DNA from: Donghicola eburneus | GTDB taxonomy: Bacteria; Pseudomonadota; Alphaproteobacteria; Rhodobacterales; Rhodobacteraceae | DNA: 64,000 nt | Assembly: GCF_900115865.1 (NCBI RefSeq) | Contig: NZ_FOXY01000002.1 | Span: 485,691-549,690, forward strand | Reading direction: 5' to 3' | Shown: piece after piece, positions 45,952-54,516 of the stretch | Position numbering within the stretch: position 1 is the stretch's first letter | How the letters are laid out: each line of letters starts with the position of its first letter | The notes under the pieces: model-generated | The model's database searches: none | What the model was told of the DNA's origin: nothing | What the model saw: the letters and a program-made list of their open reading frames with translations, nothing else | Position numbers and translations under genes: made by a program

Positions 45952-46802
45952 GCGGGCTTTCCTTCTTCAAGAACGTCCAGAGCCTTGCCCCATTCATCTG
46001 CATCCACGCGGACAAAGTGGGTGATCTCGCGCTGCTCAAGGAACGGCACGCCCTTGCACATCGTGGTGTCGAAAATGATCACGCGGGGACCGCTGTGGTC
46101 GCTGTTTCGAGCCGCATCCATGGCCGCAACCACGGCGTCCAGATCGTTGCCATTCACCCGCTGGGTAAACCAGCCGAAGGCTTCCCACTTGTCGCCCAAG
46201 GGCTCCGAGCACAGCATTTCGGTCGATTTCCCGTCGGCCTGCTGGTCGTTGAAGTCCACGAGGCAGATCAGGTTGTCCAGTTTGTGGTGGGCGCCGGACA
46301 TGGCGGCCTCCCACGTGGAGCCTTCGCCAAGTTCGCCGTCCGACATCAGGTTATAGATGAACGCGGGGTTCTTCTTGCGCTTGAGACCCATCGCCATCCC
46401 AACTGCGATACCCAAACCATGACCCAGCGAACCGCCGGTGATTTCCATGCCCGGAGTGTAGGACGCCATGCCCGACATAGGCATCCGGCTATCATCCATT
46501 CCGTAGGTTTCGAGCTCTTCTTCTGGCAGGATACCGGCTTCCATCAGCACGGCGTAAAGAGCGATGGCATAGTGGCCAATCGAAAGCAGGAAACGGTCGC
46601 GGCCTTCCCATTCGGGCTCGTCTGCACGGTAGTCCATTGCGTGAAAGTAAGAGGCTGCCAAGACATCGGCGATTCCCAACGCCTGTCCGATGTAGCCTTG
46701 GCCTTGCACTTCACCCATTTGCAGGGCTTTGCGCCGGATGTTCCAAGCCCGTCGCGCCAACGAAACGTTGGAACGCGCAGGTGCGCGGTCATCTACTGTC
46801 AT
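45948..46802 (-). CDS. Transketolase-like, N-terminal (ThDP-binding) subunit
   Basis: A 284-residue PP-domain subunit that binds thiamine diphosphate. GSLGHGLGIAVGMAMGLK and MSDGELGEGSTWEAAMSGAHH, then VDFNDQQADG, make the ThDP/Mg motif (here SDGE in place of GDGE). GGAGG five bases before ATG 46802 fixes the start, five codons inside the longest frame. It is the first gene of the operon tktN-tktC-SDR-dctP-dctQ-dctM. Confidence 0.93.
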   Translation of the reverse strand: MTVDDRAPARSNVSLARRAWNIRRKALQMGEVQGQGYIGQALGIADVLAASYFHAMDYRADEPEWEGRDRFLLSIGHYAIALYAVLMEAGILPEEELETYGMDDSRMPMSGMASYTPGMEITGGSLGHGLGIAVGMAMGLKRKKNPAFIYNLMSDGELGEGSTWEAAMSGAHHKLDNLICLVDFNDQQADGKSTEMLCSEPLGDKWEAFGWFTQRVNGNDLDAVVAAMDAARNSDHSGPRVIIFDTTMCKGVPFLEQREITHFVRVDADEWGKALDVLEEGKPA

Positions 46803-46864
46803 GCTGTCCTCCCACAACGCTTTGCAGCTTGTCGCGGGGGTGTAGCAGGGCTGCGAGTGGACGT

Positions 46865-46890
46865 ATTTTAAGAATAATTCACAACATGTG
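46865..46890 (-). promoter_or_regulatory. Candidate promoter/operator of the transketolase operon
   Basis: The minus strand carries TAAAAT (46865-46870) as a possible -10 and a small palindrome CACATGTTGTG at 46880-46890, about 75 bases before the operon start. The -35 is poor. A repressor or activator site is only suggested. Confidence 0.3.
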
Positions 46891-46972
46891 TAGCTGAAAT
46901 TAAGTTAGCGCCACCATCCAGTGTTTTATGGGATAAATTCGACTGAAATGCACAGGTAAAAGGGTCGTGAAC

Positions 46973-47003
46973 AGAAAAGCCCGCTCGGATCAACCGAACG
47001 GGC
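46973..47003 (-). terminator. Terminator after the sensor kinase gene
   Basis: On the minus strand GCCCGTTCGG pairs with CCGAGCGGGC across a TTGAT loop and TTTT follows. Confidence 0.88.
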
Positions 47004-47027
47004 CTGCATTGTCCCACAAATGCCCGG

Positions 47028-49103
47028 TTAAGGTCTGGGTAGGCGAACAGAGAACGTGGAGCCCTCGCCTACTGTACTCTTCAGGCTAAGATCGCCGCCG
47101 ATTACCTCGACCAAACGCCGCGTCAGAGACAACCCGACACCCACTCCGGAAATGTCGCTATTTTCGCGCCCCAAACGCTCGAACGGGGTAAAGATGTCTT
47201 TCTGTCGATCCTCCGCGATACCAGCACCTGTGTCTTCCACATCAATGCGCAAAGTATCCCCGTCGCCGTCGCGCAAGCGCACGGTCACTTTGCCCCCAGC
47301 CTTGTTATATTTGATCGCGTTCGAGATCAGCTGAGACAGAATACGCGACAGCGCGCCGCTGTCAGTCATGGCCGTGGTGTCCATGTCAGCCTGTGCGTCG
47401 ATGTCAAAGGTCACGCCCTTTTCCAGCGCCATAGACCGCAATCCGTTATACGCCTGACGAACCAAGGGCACGGTGTCCACGGCCTCGAAACTGGTCGAAA
47501 GGTCACCCTGCTCGATCCGGCTCAGGTCCATGACGCCTTCAACCATGGTGAGCAACTCCGTCGAAGAGCGCGCAATCTGATCCAGGTCGGCCATTTTGCT
47601 GGCGTCGATCTTTTGCCCTTCGGCCATCTGCAAGATTTGCGTATAGCCGAGAATCGCGTTGAGCGGCGTGCGCAGCTCGTGGGACATCGCCGACAGGAAG
47701 GCTGATTTGGCACGGCTGGCCGCAGCGAGTTTCCCGCTCATCGAGACCAGGTGTTTGTTCACATTCTGCAGTTCAGCCACGGAGTGCACCCGTTGCTGCG
47801 ACAGTCTGCCCCCTTGGGAAATGTCTGCCATATCAGATTCCAGCTCAGCCAAGGGCTGCGCCACTGACGCACTCATCTTGGACGCACGCTTCCAGAGTAC
47901 GGCGAAATAGACCGAGTAGAACAGGATCAGCGCCACCAGCATGATCCCACTGACGAGGCCGAGCGCCTCTCTTAGCTTGTTCGAAGGCGTCAGAAGCACG
48001 TCCGAGTTCGCGATTGCGATCAGCTTCCAGCCTGGCCCTTCAACGGTCGACCATGACGCCATGACGGGGTGATCGAATTCCAAATCCACGATCCCGCTAT
48101 CGGCGTCCTGCATCGCGAGCGCCAGTTCCGCCAAATCCGTGCGGCGGAAAATATTGAATTCGGATGGCTTGAAGGTGTCGTCGAGAATGGCCTGATCATA
48201 GCTGTGGTCCAGCAACTCCTCGATGCCGAGGTCCCTCTCACCTTGGGGAGGAAGAGCCAGAATGGTGCCGTCACGGCCCACCAGCATCGCATAGCCTTCG
48301 CCCGCCAAAGAGATGTCGAGCACCTGATCGACGATTGTCTTGATGGTGATGTCGATGCCGACCACGGCCTCCAGTTTTTCTGGACCCATCACCGGCGCAA
48401 TCGACGATACCATCCACCCTGCCCCAGCGGGATCGATGTATGCATCGGTCCAGACCACCTCGCCCTTGGGGTTATGAACCTCGTCTGCTTCGTAATAGAA
48501 ATTGTAGCTGGGGATATCCATCTTTGGCGGGAAGATATCGAGCACGTCGAAATAGGGATAAATCCGGTTCAGACTGTCGTGTGTGTTCAGGTAAGCCTGC
48601 GCAATTAACGGGTCTGCACCGACAATCGACTTCATCAAAGGGTCGAGCCGGACAGTGCGCCAAACCTTGTCCTGCTCGGCTTCTTCGATGGGAACGATCC
48701 CACTATAAAAGACGGCAGCGCCGCCATTGTCCCGTATCGTGTAAAAGACACCGTCAGGGCTGTAGGCGTGGCGATCCATTTCTGCTTGCGTAATATCAGC
48801 GGGCTGCTGCAGGGCATCGCCGGTTGCGTCAGCATAAACCTTGGTCAGCGCCTCGACAGTAGCCAGACGACGGGAAATCGTCTGCGCTTCGCGGGTGGCG
48901 GCGTCCGACAGCGCGGCTTGGGACAGTTCTGTTACAGCCTCGGCCCCACGTTTGTAGACGAATTCGCCGGTACCCCAGTAGATGCCGAGGAAGGTCAGCT
49001 CGATGAGCAAGAGCGGGATAAGCGCCGCGCTAATGTATGAGTTCCAGAGCCATTTCTTCAGAGGGATTGCCCGATGCGTGCTCGCCAGTTCAGTTTGTGC
49101 CAC
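47028..49103 (-). CDS. dCACHE-domain sensor histidine kinase
   Basis: A 691-residue membrane sensor. TM1 (about 20-42) and TM2 (about 372-394) flank a large periplasmic double-CACHE domain, with SYNFYYEADEVHNPKGEVVW and WTDAYIDPAGAGWMVSS as typical ligand-pocket strands. A coiled linker leads to HisKA with SHELRTPLNAILGY (phospho-His near 475) and HATPase_c with SNAIKYN (N box), VEDTGAGIAE (G1) and GVGVGLSLTRRLVE (G2). The start is a GTG at 49103. No response regulator lies in the window, so the partner is unknown. CACHE domains often bind amino acids or organic acids. Confidence 0.92.
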   Translation of the reverse strand: MAQTELASTHRAIPLKKWLWNSYISAALIPLLLIELTFLGIYWGTGEFVYKRGAEAVTELSQAALSDAATREAQTISRRLATVEALTKVYADATGDALQQPADITQAEMDRHAYSPDGVFYTIRDNGGAAVFYSGIVPIEEAEQDKVWRTVRLDPLMKSIVGADPLIAQAYLNTHDSLNRIYPYFDVLDIFPPKMDIPSYNFYYEADEVHNPKGEVVWTDAYIDPAGAGWMVSSIAPVMGPEKLEAVVGIDITIKTIVDQVLDISLAGEGYAMLVGRDGTILALPPQGERDLGIEELLDHSYDQAILDDTFKPSEFNIFRRTDLAELALAMQDADSGIVDLEFDHPVMASWSTVEGPGWKLIAIANSDVLLTPSNKLREALGLVSGIMLVALILFYSVYFAVLWKRASKMSASVAQPLAELESDMADISQGGRLSQQRVHSVAELQNVNKHLVSMSGKLAAASRAKSAFLSAMSHELRTPLNAILGYTQILQMAEGQKIDASKMADLDQIARSSTELLTMVEGVMDLSRIEQGDLSTSFEAVDTVPLVRQAYNGLRSMALEKGVTFDIDAQADMDTTAMTDSGALSRILSQLISNAIKYNKAGGKVTVRLRDGDGDTLRIDVEDTGAGIAEDRQKDIFTPFERLGRENSDISGVGVGLSLTRRLVEVIGGDLSLKSTVGEGSTFSVRLPRP

Positions 49104-49604
49104 GGCCCTACTACCTTACAAAGTATGGTATAGACCTACCAAAACCCGCATAGAGCGATATCCATCCTTTTCTATATATACTTTTGATCGCAACGGCATC
49201 TGACGTACATTCTTTAATTTTTTCATAGCGTTATGATTTGGATGCGCGGTTACAGGTGCGACAATCGTGTAGGGGTCGATTGGCGAGTTCCTGCTACCTG
49301 CAATCAATCTGCCGGAAATTCAGAAACTGTTAGCGCCCAAACTTGCACGCAACCCTTAGAAGAACGGCCTGAGGATGGATCAGTTCACTGAAAGTAAGAA
49401 GCCGAAGAACCCGCGCGGCCATCGCGTAAAACTTGAATGCTTTGCAAATTCCGGTCGCTCAGCGCACACAATCTATCCGCTAGCGGATAACCTCACTGTT
49501 AATTGACTCGGTGAATACAGCCTTTTCTGGTCAGCTAGGTTGACCGCGCCGGATCAGTGGCCACAACGCTGCCCCGAACCGCCTGTAATTTTGTGAAAGC
49601 CACA
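49104..49604. other. Divergent intergenic region
   Basis: About 500 bases between the kinase gene and the MFS gene, relatively AT-rich, with no supported coding sequence. Promoters for both genes are expected here but none is clear. Confidence 0.4.
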
Positions 49605-50810
49605 ATGACCCAGAATTTCAACCAGACGCGCTTGGCTCGGGCCTGCTGCGCTTTGGCTATCTTTGCTGCGCTTCTGGGAAGTACAGCCCCCAGCCCGCTT
49701 TATCCCTATTATCTGGTGACCTTGGATCTAGATAAAGTGGTGGGTACCGCAATTTTCTCGATTTACGCTGCGGGTGCCCTGCTCGCGCTGTTCGTGTCAG
49801 GCAAGATCGGCGGGCAACTAGAGGACCTGCGCAAAGTGATCATTCCCGGGCTCGCCTTGACCGCACTGGGGGCTGCGCTCTTTGCGATGGCGGACAGCCT
49901 ATCCTTGTTGCTGATTGGACGGTTTCTGAACGGCTTTGGCACGGGGGCGATCACAGGCATGGCCTCTGCCGCTCTGTTTTCCATATATCCTGCAGAGCAG
50001 AGGCGCACGGCAGCCGTCCTCGCGACGCTTTCGTTTACTGGGGGCGCTGCGGGCGGGCCGATCCTAAGCTCGATCGCATTATCGTTGCACTTCGCGCCAA
50101 CGGTGTCGCCTTTTATCGTGATCGTATTGCTTTCCGCACTCGCTGCGACAGGTCTGACGGTCAGCCATTGGCCGCGCAAGACTCCGAAGCCCGCCCCCAC
50201 AATCACAGCCAATGAGCCCGAGACAGGCGTTCATCTGCCGATGTTCATTCTGGCCTGCCTTGTGATCTGTGTTGCGTGGATGCTTGGCTCTATTTTGATG
50301 GCGTTAGGAACCGATTTGGGAATCAGCGTCTATGGCTTGCCCTCTGTCGCGCTGGCTGGGCTGGTGCCTGCGATCTTTCAGCTCTTTGCGGGATTGGGGC
50401 AATTCGTTTGGGGACGTTTTCCGGTAGAAAAGGCGGTCTTCGTCGGACTTCTCGGGATGATCCTTGCGCAGATTGCCTTGATTTTGGCCGAACCCGGCGG
50501 TCTTGGCTACGTGATGCTGGCTCTTATGCCGATCTGCGGCTTTTGCTATGGGGCAGCTTTCGTCGGATCCTTGGGTTTGGCCAACAAATCCGCGACGCCG
50601 GACACCCGAGAAAAGTACATCGCGCGCTTTTACGTTGCAGGATATCTGTCGAACTCGATTCCCACAGTGATGGTCGGGTATGTCAGCGATCTGTGGGGAC
50701 TGAAAATGGCGTTCTTTTTCTTTTCCCTAGTGCTGATTGCGATCGCCTTGGTGGGCCTTGGCTTGCTGCGGAAATATCGGAGTGATCCCGTGATTGCTGT
50801 TCAGGTTTGA
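49605..50810 (+). CDS. MFS transporter
   Basis: A 401-residue major-facilitator transporter with twelve predicted helices. Motif A between helices 2 and 3 reads GKIGGQLEDLRKV, and the LNGFGTGAITGMASA segment resembles drug/proton antiporters. The start is uncertain: ATG 49605 gives a normal short N-terminus, while GTG 49557 would add 16 residues; neither has a strong ribosome site. Substrate unknown; an export role is the usual default. Confidence 0.87.
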   Translation: MTQNFNQTRLARACCALAIFAALLGSTAPSPLYPYYLVTLDLDKVVGTAIFSIYAAGALLALFVSGKIGGQLEDLRKVIIPGLALTALGAALFAMADSLSLLLIGRFLNGFGTGAITGMASAALFSIYPAEQRRTAAVLATLSFTGGAAGGPILSSIALSLHFAPTVSPFIVIVLLSALAATGLTVSHWPRKTPKPAPTITANEPETGVHLPMFILACLVICVAWMLGSILMALGTDLGISVYGLPSVALAGLVPAIFQLFAGLGQFVWGRFPVEKAVFVGLLGMILAQIALILAEPGGLGYVMLALMPICGFCYGAAFVGSLGLANKSATPDTREKYIARFYVAGYLSNSIPTVMVGYVSDLWGLKMAFFFFSLVLIAIALVGLGLLRKYRSDPVIAVQV

Positions 50811-50963
50811 GCCGTAAATTGATGCCAAAGATCAACATCGCGCGGCGCAATCGCCAACACACGGCAATTTTATTGCATCTTTCTGGCGTGTTCAGCGTTC
50901 CATTGGTTGACACTGCCCCATCCACAAGGGCGTTAGTGAAAGCGAATTAAGGAGAGCTGCCAC

Positions 50964-51629
50964 ATGTTGACCAGACGCCATTTCATTCAGACTGCAGCCG
51001 CGCTCTTTTCCGCGCCGATCGCAAGCCCTGCCTTTGCGGCCTATATCAGCGACCAGAGCCGCTGGGACGAGTGGGATGCCCTCGTGACCCCGCCCAATTA
51101 TGATCCTGCAACCTCGAACCCTTGGGGCCTTCAGCCACGTTTCCTGCCTGTGCGGGTCGAAGCCAAGGCTGGCCTAACTCCCGGTGACATCCACGTGGAT
51201 GCTGTAGCCCGCTACCTGTACCACGTACGCGATGACGGCACAGCGATGCGCTACGGCGTGGCGATCGCCAGAGGCAACCTGTACGAGGCAGGCACCTATA
51301 CGATCCGTCGCAAGACCAAGTGGCCGGGCTGGACACCGACGCCCGCGATGATCGAACGTGATCCAGAGATTTATAAACAGCACGAAGACGGGATGCCCGG
51401 CGGCCCCAACAACCCACTGGGATCCCGTGCGCTTTACCTGTTCGAAGGTAACCGTGACACCTACCTGCGAATCCACGGCACGCCGCATCCGTCGTCGGTT
51501 GGTGGTCGCGCCAGCTCTGGCTGCGTCCGGATGATCATGGCCCACATCATCGACCTGTATGAACATGTCGAGACAGGATCTACTGCGTATCTCTACGAAG
51601 CCGAAGACCGCGTCACGGCCACGAGCTAA
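50964..51629 (+). CDS. L,D-transpeptidase (YkuD domain)
   Basis: A 221-residue exported enzyme that forms 3-3 peptidoglycan crosslinks or attaches proteins to the wall. The signal peptide MLTRRHFIQTAAALFSAP carries twin arginines and ends near AFA. The active site is HGTPHPSSVGGRASSGCVRM, with His171 and the catalytic Cys187 both present. GGAG lies upstream of ATG 50964. TTGACA at 50907-50912 may be its -35, but the -10 is weak. Length is typical of the short alphaproteobacterial type. Confidence 0.93.
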   Translation: MLTRRHFIQTAAALFSAPIASPAFAAYISDQSRWDEWDALVTPPNYDPATSNPWGLQPRFLPVRVEAKAGLTPGDIHVDAVARYLYHVRDDGTAMRYGVAIARGNLYEAGTYTIRRKTKWPGWTPTPAMIERDPEIYKQHEDGMPGGPNNPLGSRALYLFEGNRDTYLRIHGTPHPSSVGGRASSGCVRMIMAHIIDLYEHVETGSTAYLYEAEDRVTATS

Positions 51630-51633
51630 AGAA

Positions 51634-51664
51634 AAAAGGCGTCAGGATCATCCTGACGCCTTTT
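51634..51664. terminator. Bidirectional terminator
   Basis: AAAAGGCGTCAGGA and TCCTGACGCCTTTT are perfect inverted repeats around three bases, serving the convergent transpeptidase and lipoprotein genes. Confidence 0.92.
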
Positions 51665-51668
51665 ACAT

Positions 51669-51977
51669 TTACTGGGTTTCGCCCGTATTTGCCGCTGCGA
51701 TCTCTGCCTCTGTGGCGAGGCGCGTGCAGATCGGGTTCCCTCCCGCAGTTCGTAGCGGCAGGAACGTGTCCTCGACCGGATTGCGATGTAGATACCAGTA
51801 GCATCCATCCGCCGGATCCAAACGCACAGCGTTCAGGTTCTGGTAGGGCGCCGCCAGCGCCACCACCTCTTCGGGCAATTCGGTGATGTAGCCCTCTTCG
51901 GTCGTTTTCGGGGCAGTCGCACAGGCGCCAAGCGCTACGAATAGGAGCGGCGCGAAACGCCAAGTCTTGAGGACCAT
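51669..51977 (-). CDS. Small lipoprotein of unknown function
   Basis: A 102-residue predicted lipoprotein: signal peptide ending VALGAC (lipidated Cys near 19), then a short acidic domain with DGCYWYLHRNPVEDTFLPLR and a Cys near the end (GGNPICTRL) that could pair with the first. AGGTGAG five bases before ATG 51977 sets the start; a GTG at 51986 is less likely. Similar small lipoproteins are common in Rhodobacteraceae, but the function is unknown. Confidence 0.78.
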   Translation of the reverse strand: MVLKTWRFAPLLFVALGACATAPKTTEEGYITELPEEVVALAAPYQNLNAVRLDPADGCYWYLHRNPVEDTFLPLRTAGGNPICTRLATEAEIAAANTGETQ

Positions 51978-52301
51978 ATATCTCACCTTATGTCACAAAA
52001 ACCTGTGGGGATCGCGGTCGGGCCCCACGGCCTAATTTCTGAAGTTCAAACTACCGCCTTAAACTCTGGAAACAAGCACGAGCACAAGACTGTGATGCAA
52101 ACGCCCCATGCCCTGAGGTATTTGCTGCTATGCAGTGCACCTGCAGGATGGTCACTTGAATTTTGCAGTGATCCCGAGTATGTCACTCGCGCTAAGCATC
52201 TTCTACGACCTTCTGTTTCCTATCGGCCTCAGTAGTTCCTACGACGACTCTGAGCCAAGCTATCGCGTTGTGCGGATGGCAGAAAAACAGGAGAACTCAC
52301 G
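51978..52301. other. Region upstream of the cold-shock gene
   Basis: 324 bases without a supported gene. Cold-shock genes often have long structured 5' leaders, so part of this may be transcribed; no motif such as a cold-box was recognised. Confidence 0.35.
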
Positions 52302-52508
52302 ATGACCAAAGGTACCGTGAAGTGGTTCAACCAGACCAAAGGCTACGGCTTCATCGCACCCGAAGATGGCGGCCGTGACATTTTCGTTCACATTTCGGCA
52401 GTCGAGCGCGCGGGTATCACCCAGCTGAACGACGGTCAGGCTGTTTCCTTCGAGATCGAAGCAGGCCGCGACGGTCGCCAGTCGGCGACCAACCTCGAAC
52501 TGGCCTAA
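52302..52508 (+). CDS. CspA-family cold-shock protein
   Basis: A 68-residue single-stranded nucleic-acid chaperone. RNP1 is [10 protein letters not shown] and RNP2 is [14 protein letters not shown] precedes ATG 52302. Followed 340 bases later by an RNA helicase, a pairing that fits RNA remodelling in the cold but may be fortuitous. Confidence 0.96.
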   Translation: MTKGTVKWFNQTKGYGFIAPEDGGRDIFVHISAVERAGITQLNDGQAVSFEIEAGRDGRQSATNLELA

Positions 52509-52848
52509 TTGTCGGTTTCGGCGCAGAGCGGTTGCGACTGTTCTGCGCCTCTGGGCCTCTTGGCCCTCTTTCGGGCGTCTACCTCGCCCTTGACGTAGAG
52601 CGGGTTTCAACCCATCTACCCCGTACGCTGCGCTGCCGCGTGAGCAAGCCGCGACCTGACCAAGGACGCATCAGCGTACACACTTTCTAAGTTCCCCATC
52701 ACGCAGGGTTCCTGATGCACCGGCCGGACAAGCAGGACTCGCCTGCCCATCCAGAGGCCGACCAGACCCTCGCAGGCTCGCAAAAGGCGGGCCCTGCCCT
52801 GATATGCCGGCCCTCGTCATGAACGCGACCGGCTGCAAAGGACGTCTT
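52509..52848. other. Intergenic region between cold-shock and helicase genes
   Basis: 340 bases, GC-rich. GGCGCAGA (52520-52527) and TCTGCGCC (52542-52549) form a hairpin that may end the cold-shock transcript, though no T-run follows. No gene is supported. Confidence 0.4.
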
Positions 52849-54111
52849 TTGACCGATTTTACCGCGCTTGGCCTGTCGACCAAGCTCCTTGATGCGCTTG
52901 CAGGCGCTAACTTCACCACCCCCACCCCGATTCAAGAGAAAGCGATCCCGCTTGCTCTCGAAGGCCACGATATCATGGGCCTGGCGCAAACCGGAACGGG
53001 CAAAACCATGGCCTTTGGCCTGCCCTTGATTGACACGCTGCTGTCACAGCCCGGCAAACCCCTGCCCAAAACCTCCAAGGCGCTGATCCTTGCGCCCACG
53101 CGCGAACTGGTAAACCAGATCGCCGATAACCTGCGCGTTCTGACCGACGGCAGCCGTATCCGCGTTGTGACTGTTGTGGGTGGTCAGTCGATCAACCGTC
53201 AGATCAACGCGCTGTCTCGTGGCACCGACATTCTGGTCGCCACTCCCGGCCGCCTGATCGACCTGATGGATCGCGGAGCGATTGATCTGGGCACTGTGCG
53301 CCATCTGGTGTTGGACGAAGCGGACCAGATGCTGGACCTTGGCTTTATCCACGCACTGCGCAAGATCGCGCCTGCCCTTGGCACCCCGCGCCAGACGATG
53401 CTGTTTTCGGCCACCATGCCCAAGCAGATCGAAGAATTGTCCGACGCCTATCTGACCAACCCACAAAAGGTTCAGGTCGCGCGCCCTGGCAAGGCGGCAG
53501 ACAAGATCACGCAGTCAATCCACTTCTTGAGCAAGCCTGAAAAGCCGAAGATGCTGCGCGAGATCCTGTCAAAGGATCTGGACGCTCTGACACTCGTCTT
53601 CTCACGCACCAAGCATGGCGCCGAGAAATTGATGAAGGGACTTGTGGCTGACGGCTACAATGCGGCCTCTATCCACGGCAACAAGAGCCAAGGCCAGCGC
53701 GACCGCGCGATCAAAGCCTTCCGCGAAGGCGAAATCACCATTCTGGTCGCAACCGACGTCGCCGCGCGTGGCATCGACATTCCAGGCGTGGCGTATGTGA
53801 TTAACTTCGACCTCCCCGAGGTGCCTGACAACTACGTCCACCGGATCGGTCGGACCGCCCGCGCAGGCCGCGACGGCGAAGCGATCGCCTTTTGCTCGCC
53901 CGAGGAAACCGATCTGCTCCGTCAGATCGAGAAGCTAATGAAGATCGAACTACCCGTCGCCAGCGGCACGCGCCCTAGCCGCGATGCAAAACCGGCAGGC
54001 AAACCCGGCGGTGGTCGCAATCGCGGGCGATCCAACAGTCAGAAGCCCAAAAGCTCCGAAGGTGCCCCCGCAAAGAAGCGTCGCCGCCCTCGGAACCGCA
54101 AAGCGGCGTAA
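52849..54111 (+). CDS. DEAD-box RNA helicase (RhlE-like)
   Basis: A 420-residue ATP-dependent RNA helicase. Motifs in order: Q motif PTPIQEKAIP, I AQTGTGKT, Ia PTRELVNQ, II DEAD, III SAT, IV LVFSRTKHG, V ATDVAARGID and VI HRIGRTARAG. A Lys/Arg/Gly-rich tail (about 370-420) binds RNA. The TTG at 52849 is favoured, since AAAGGA lies about six bases upstream and the protein then begins with the usual TDFTALGLS; ATG 52804 would add 15 untypical residues. Likely acts in rRNA or mRNA remodelling. Confidence 0.93.
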   Translation: MTDFTALGLSTKLLDALAGANFTTPTPIQEKAIPLALEGHDIMGLAQTGTGKTMAFGLPLIDTLLSQPGKPLPKTSKALILAPTRELVNQIADNLRVLTDGSRIRVVTVVGGQSINRQINALSRGTDILVATPGRLIDLMDRGAIDLGTVRHLVLDEADQMLDLGFIHALRKIAPALGTPRQTMLFSATMPKQIEELSDAYLTNPQKVQVARPGKAADKITQSIHFLSKPEKPKMLREILSKDLDALTLVFSRTKHGAEKLMKGLVADGYNAASIHGNKSQGQRDRAIKAFREGEITILVATDVAARGIDIPGVAYVINFDLPEVPDNYVHRIGRTARAGRDGEAIAFCSPEETDLLRQIEKLMKIELPVASGTRPSRDAKPAGKPGGGRNRGRSNSQKPKSSEGAPAKKRRRPRNRKAA

Positions 54112-54129
54112 AAAAATTAATCATGAATT

Positions 54130-54155
54130 GGGCGTCCCACTGGGGCGCCCTTTTT
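54130..54155 (+). terminator. Terminator after the helicase gene
   Basis: GGGCGTCCC pairs with GGGGCGCCC (one T-G) around ACT, followed by TTTTT. Confidence 0.92.
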
Positions 54156-54516
54156 CATTTCTACATCGATTAGATGCTGCAAAACGACCATTAGCAGGTC
54201 CGGAAGAAAACACTCTATGCGTGTATATCTACCAATTCGATATTTCTAAACTTCAGCCAAACTTGCCGTCAATCGGCAACTGTGACTGCAACACTTACAA
54301 GTCACGCAAGATACTCGTCTCATACCGATACACTTTGCATTCACTATGATAATCAGGATCATACAGGAATGCAGGGTTTCCCCTGCAAAACCTCAACGGC
54401 ATAATCTCGGCAATGCAATCAACAAGGTATGAGTATTGTTACTAGCATCTAGTACGTTTTTATATACAACTCATGGATGAGTCATCAATTCTTAGTGACA
54501 CAGTCCGGGTGCGCTT
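54156..54516. promoter_or_regulatory. AT-rich region upstream of the large surface protein
   Basis: About 360 bases with markedly lower GC than the rest of the window and no supported gene. It probably contains the promoter of the large gene that follows. The composition shift could also mark a horizontally acquired left boundary. Confidence 0.4.
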
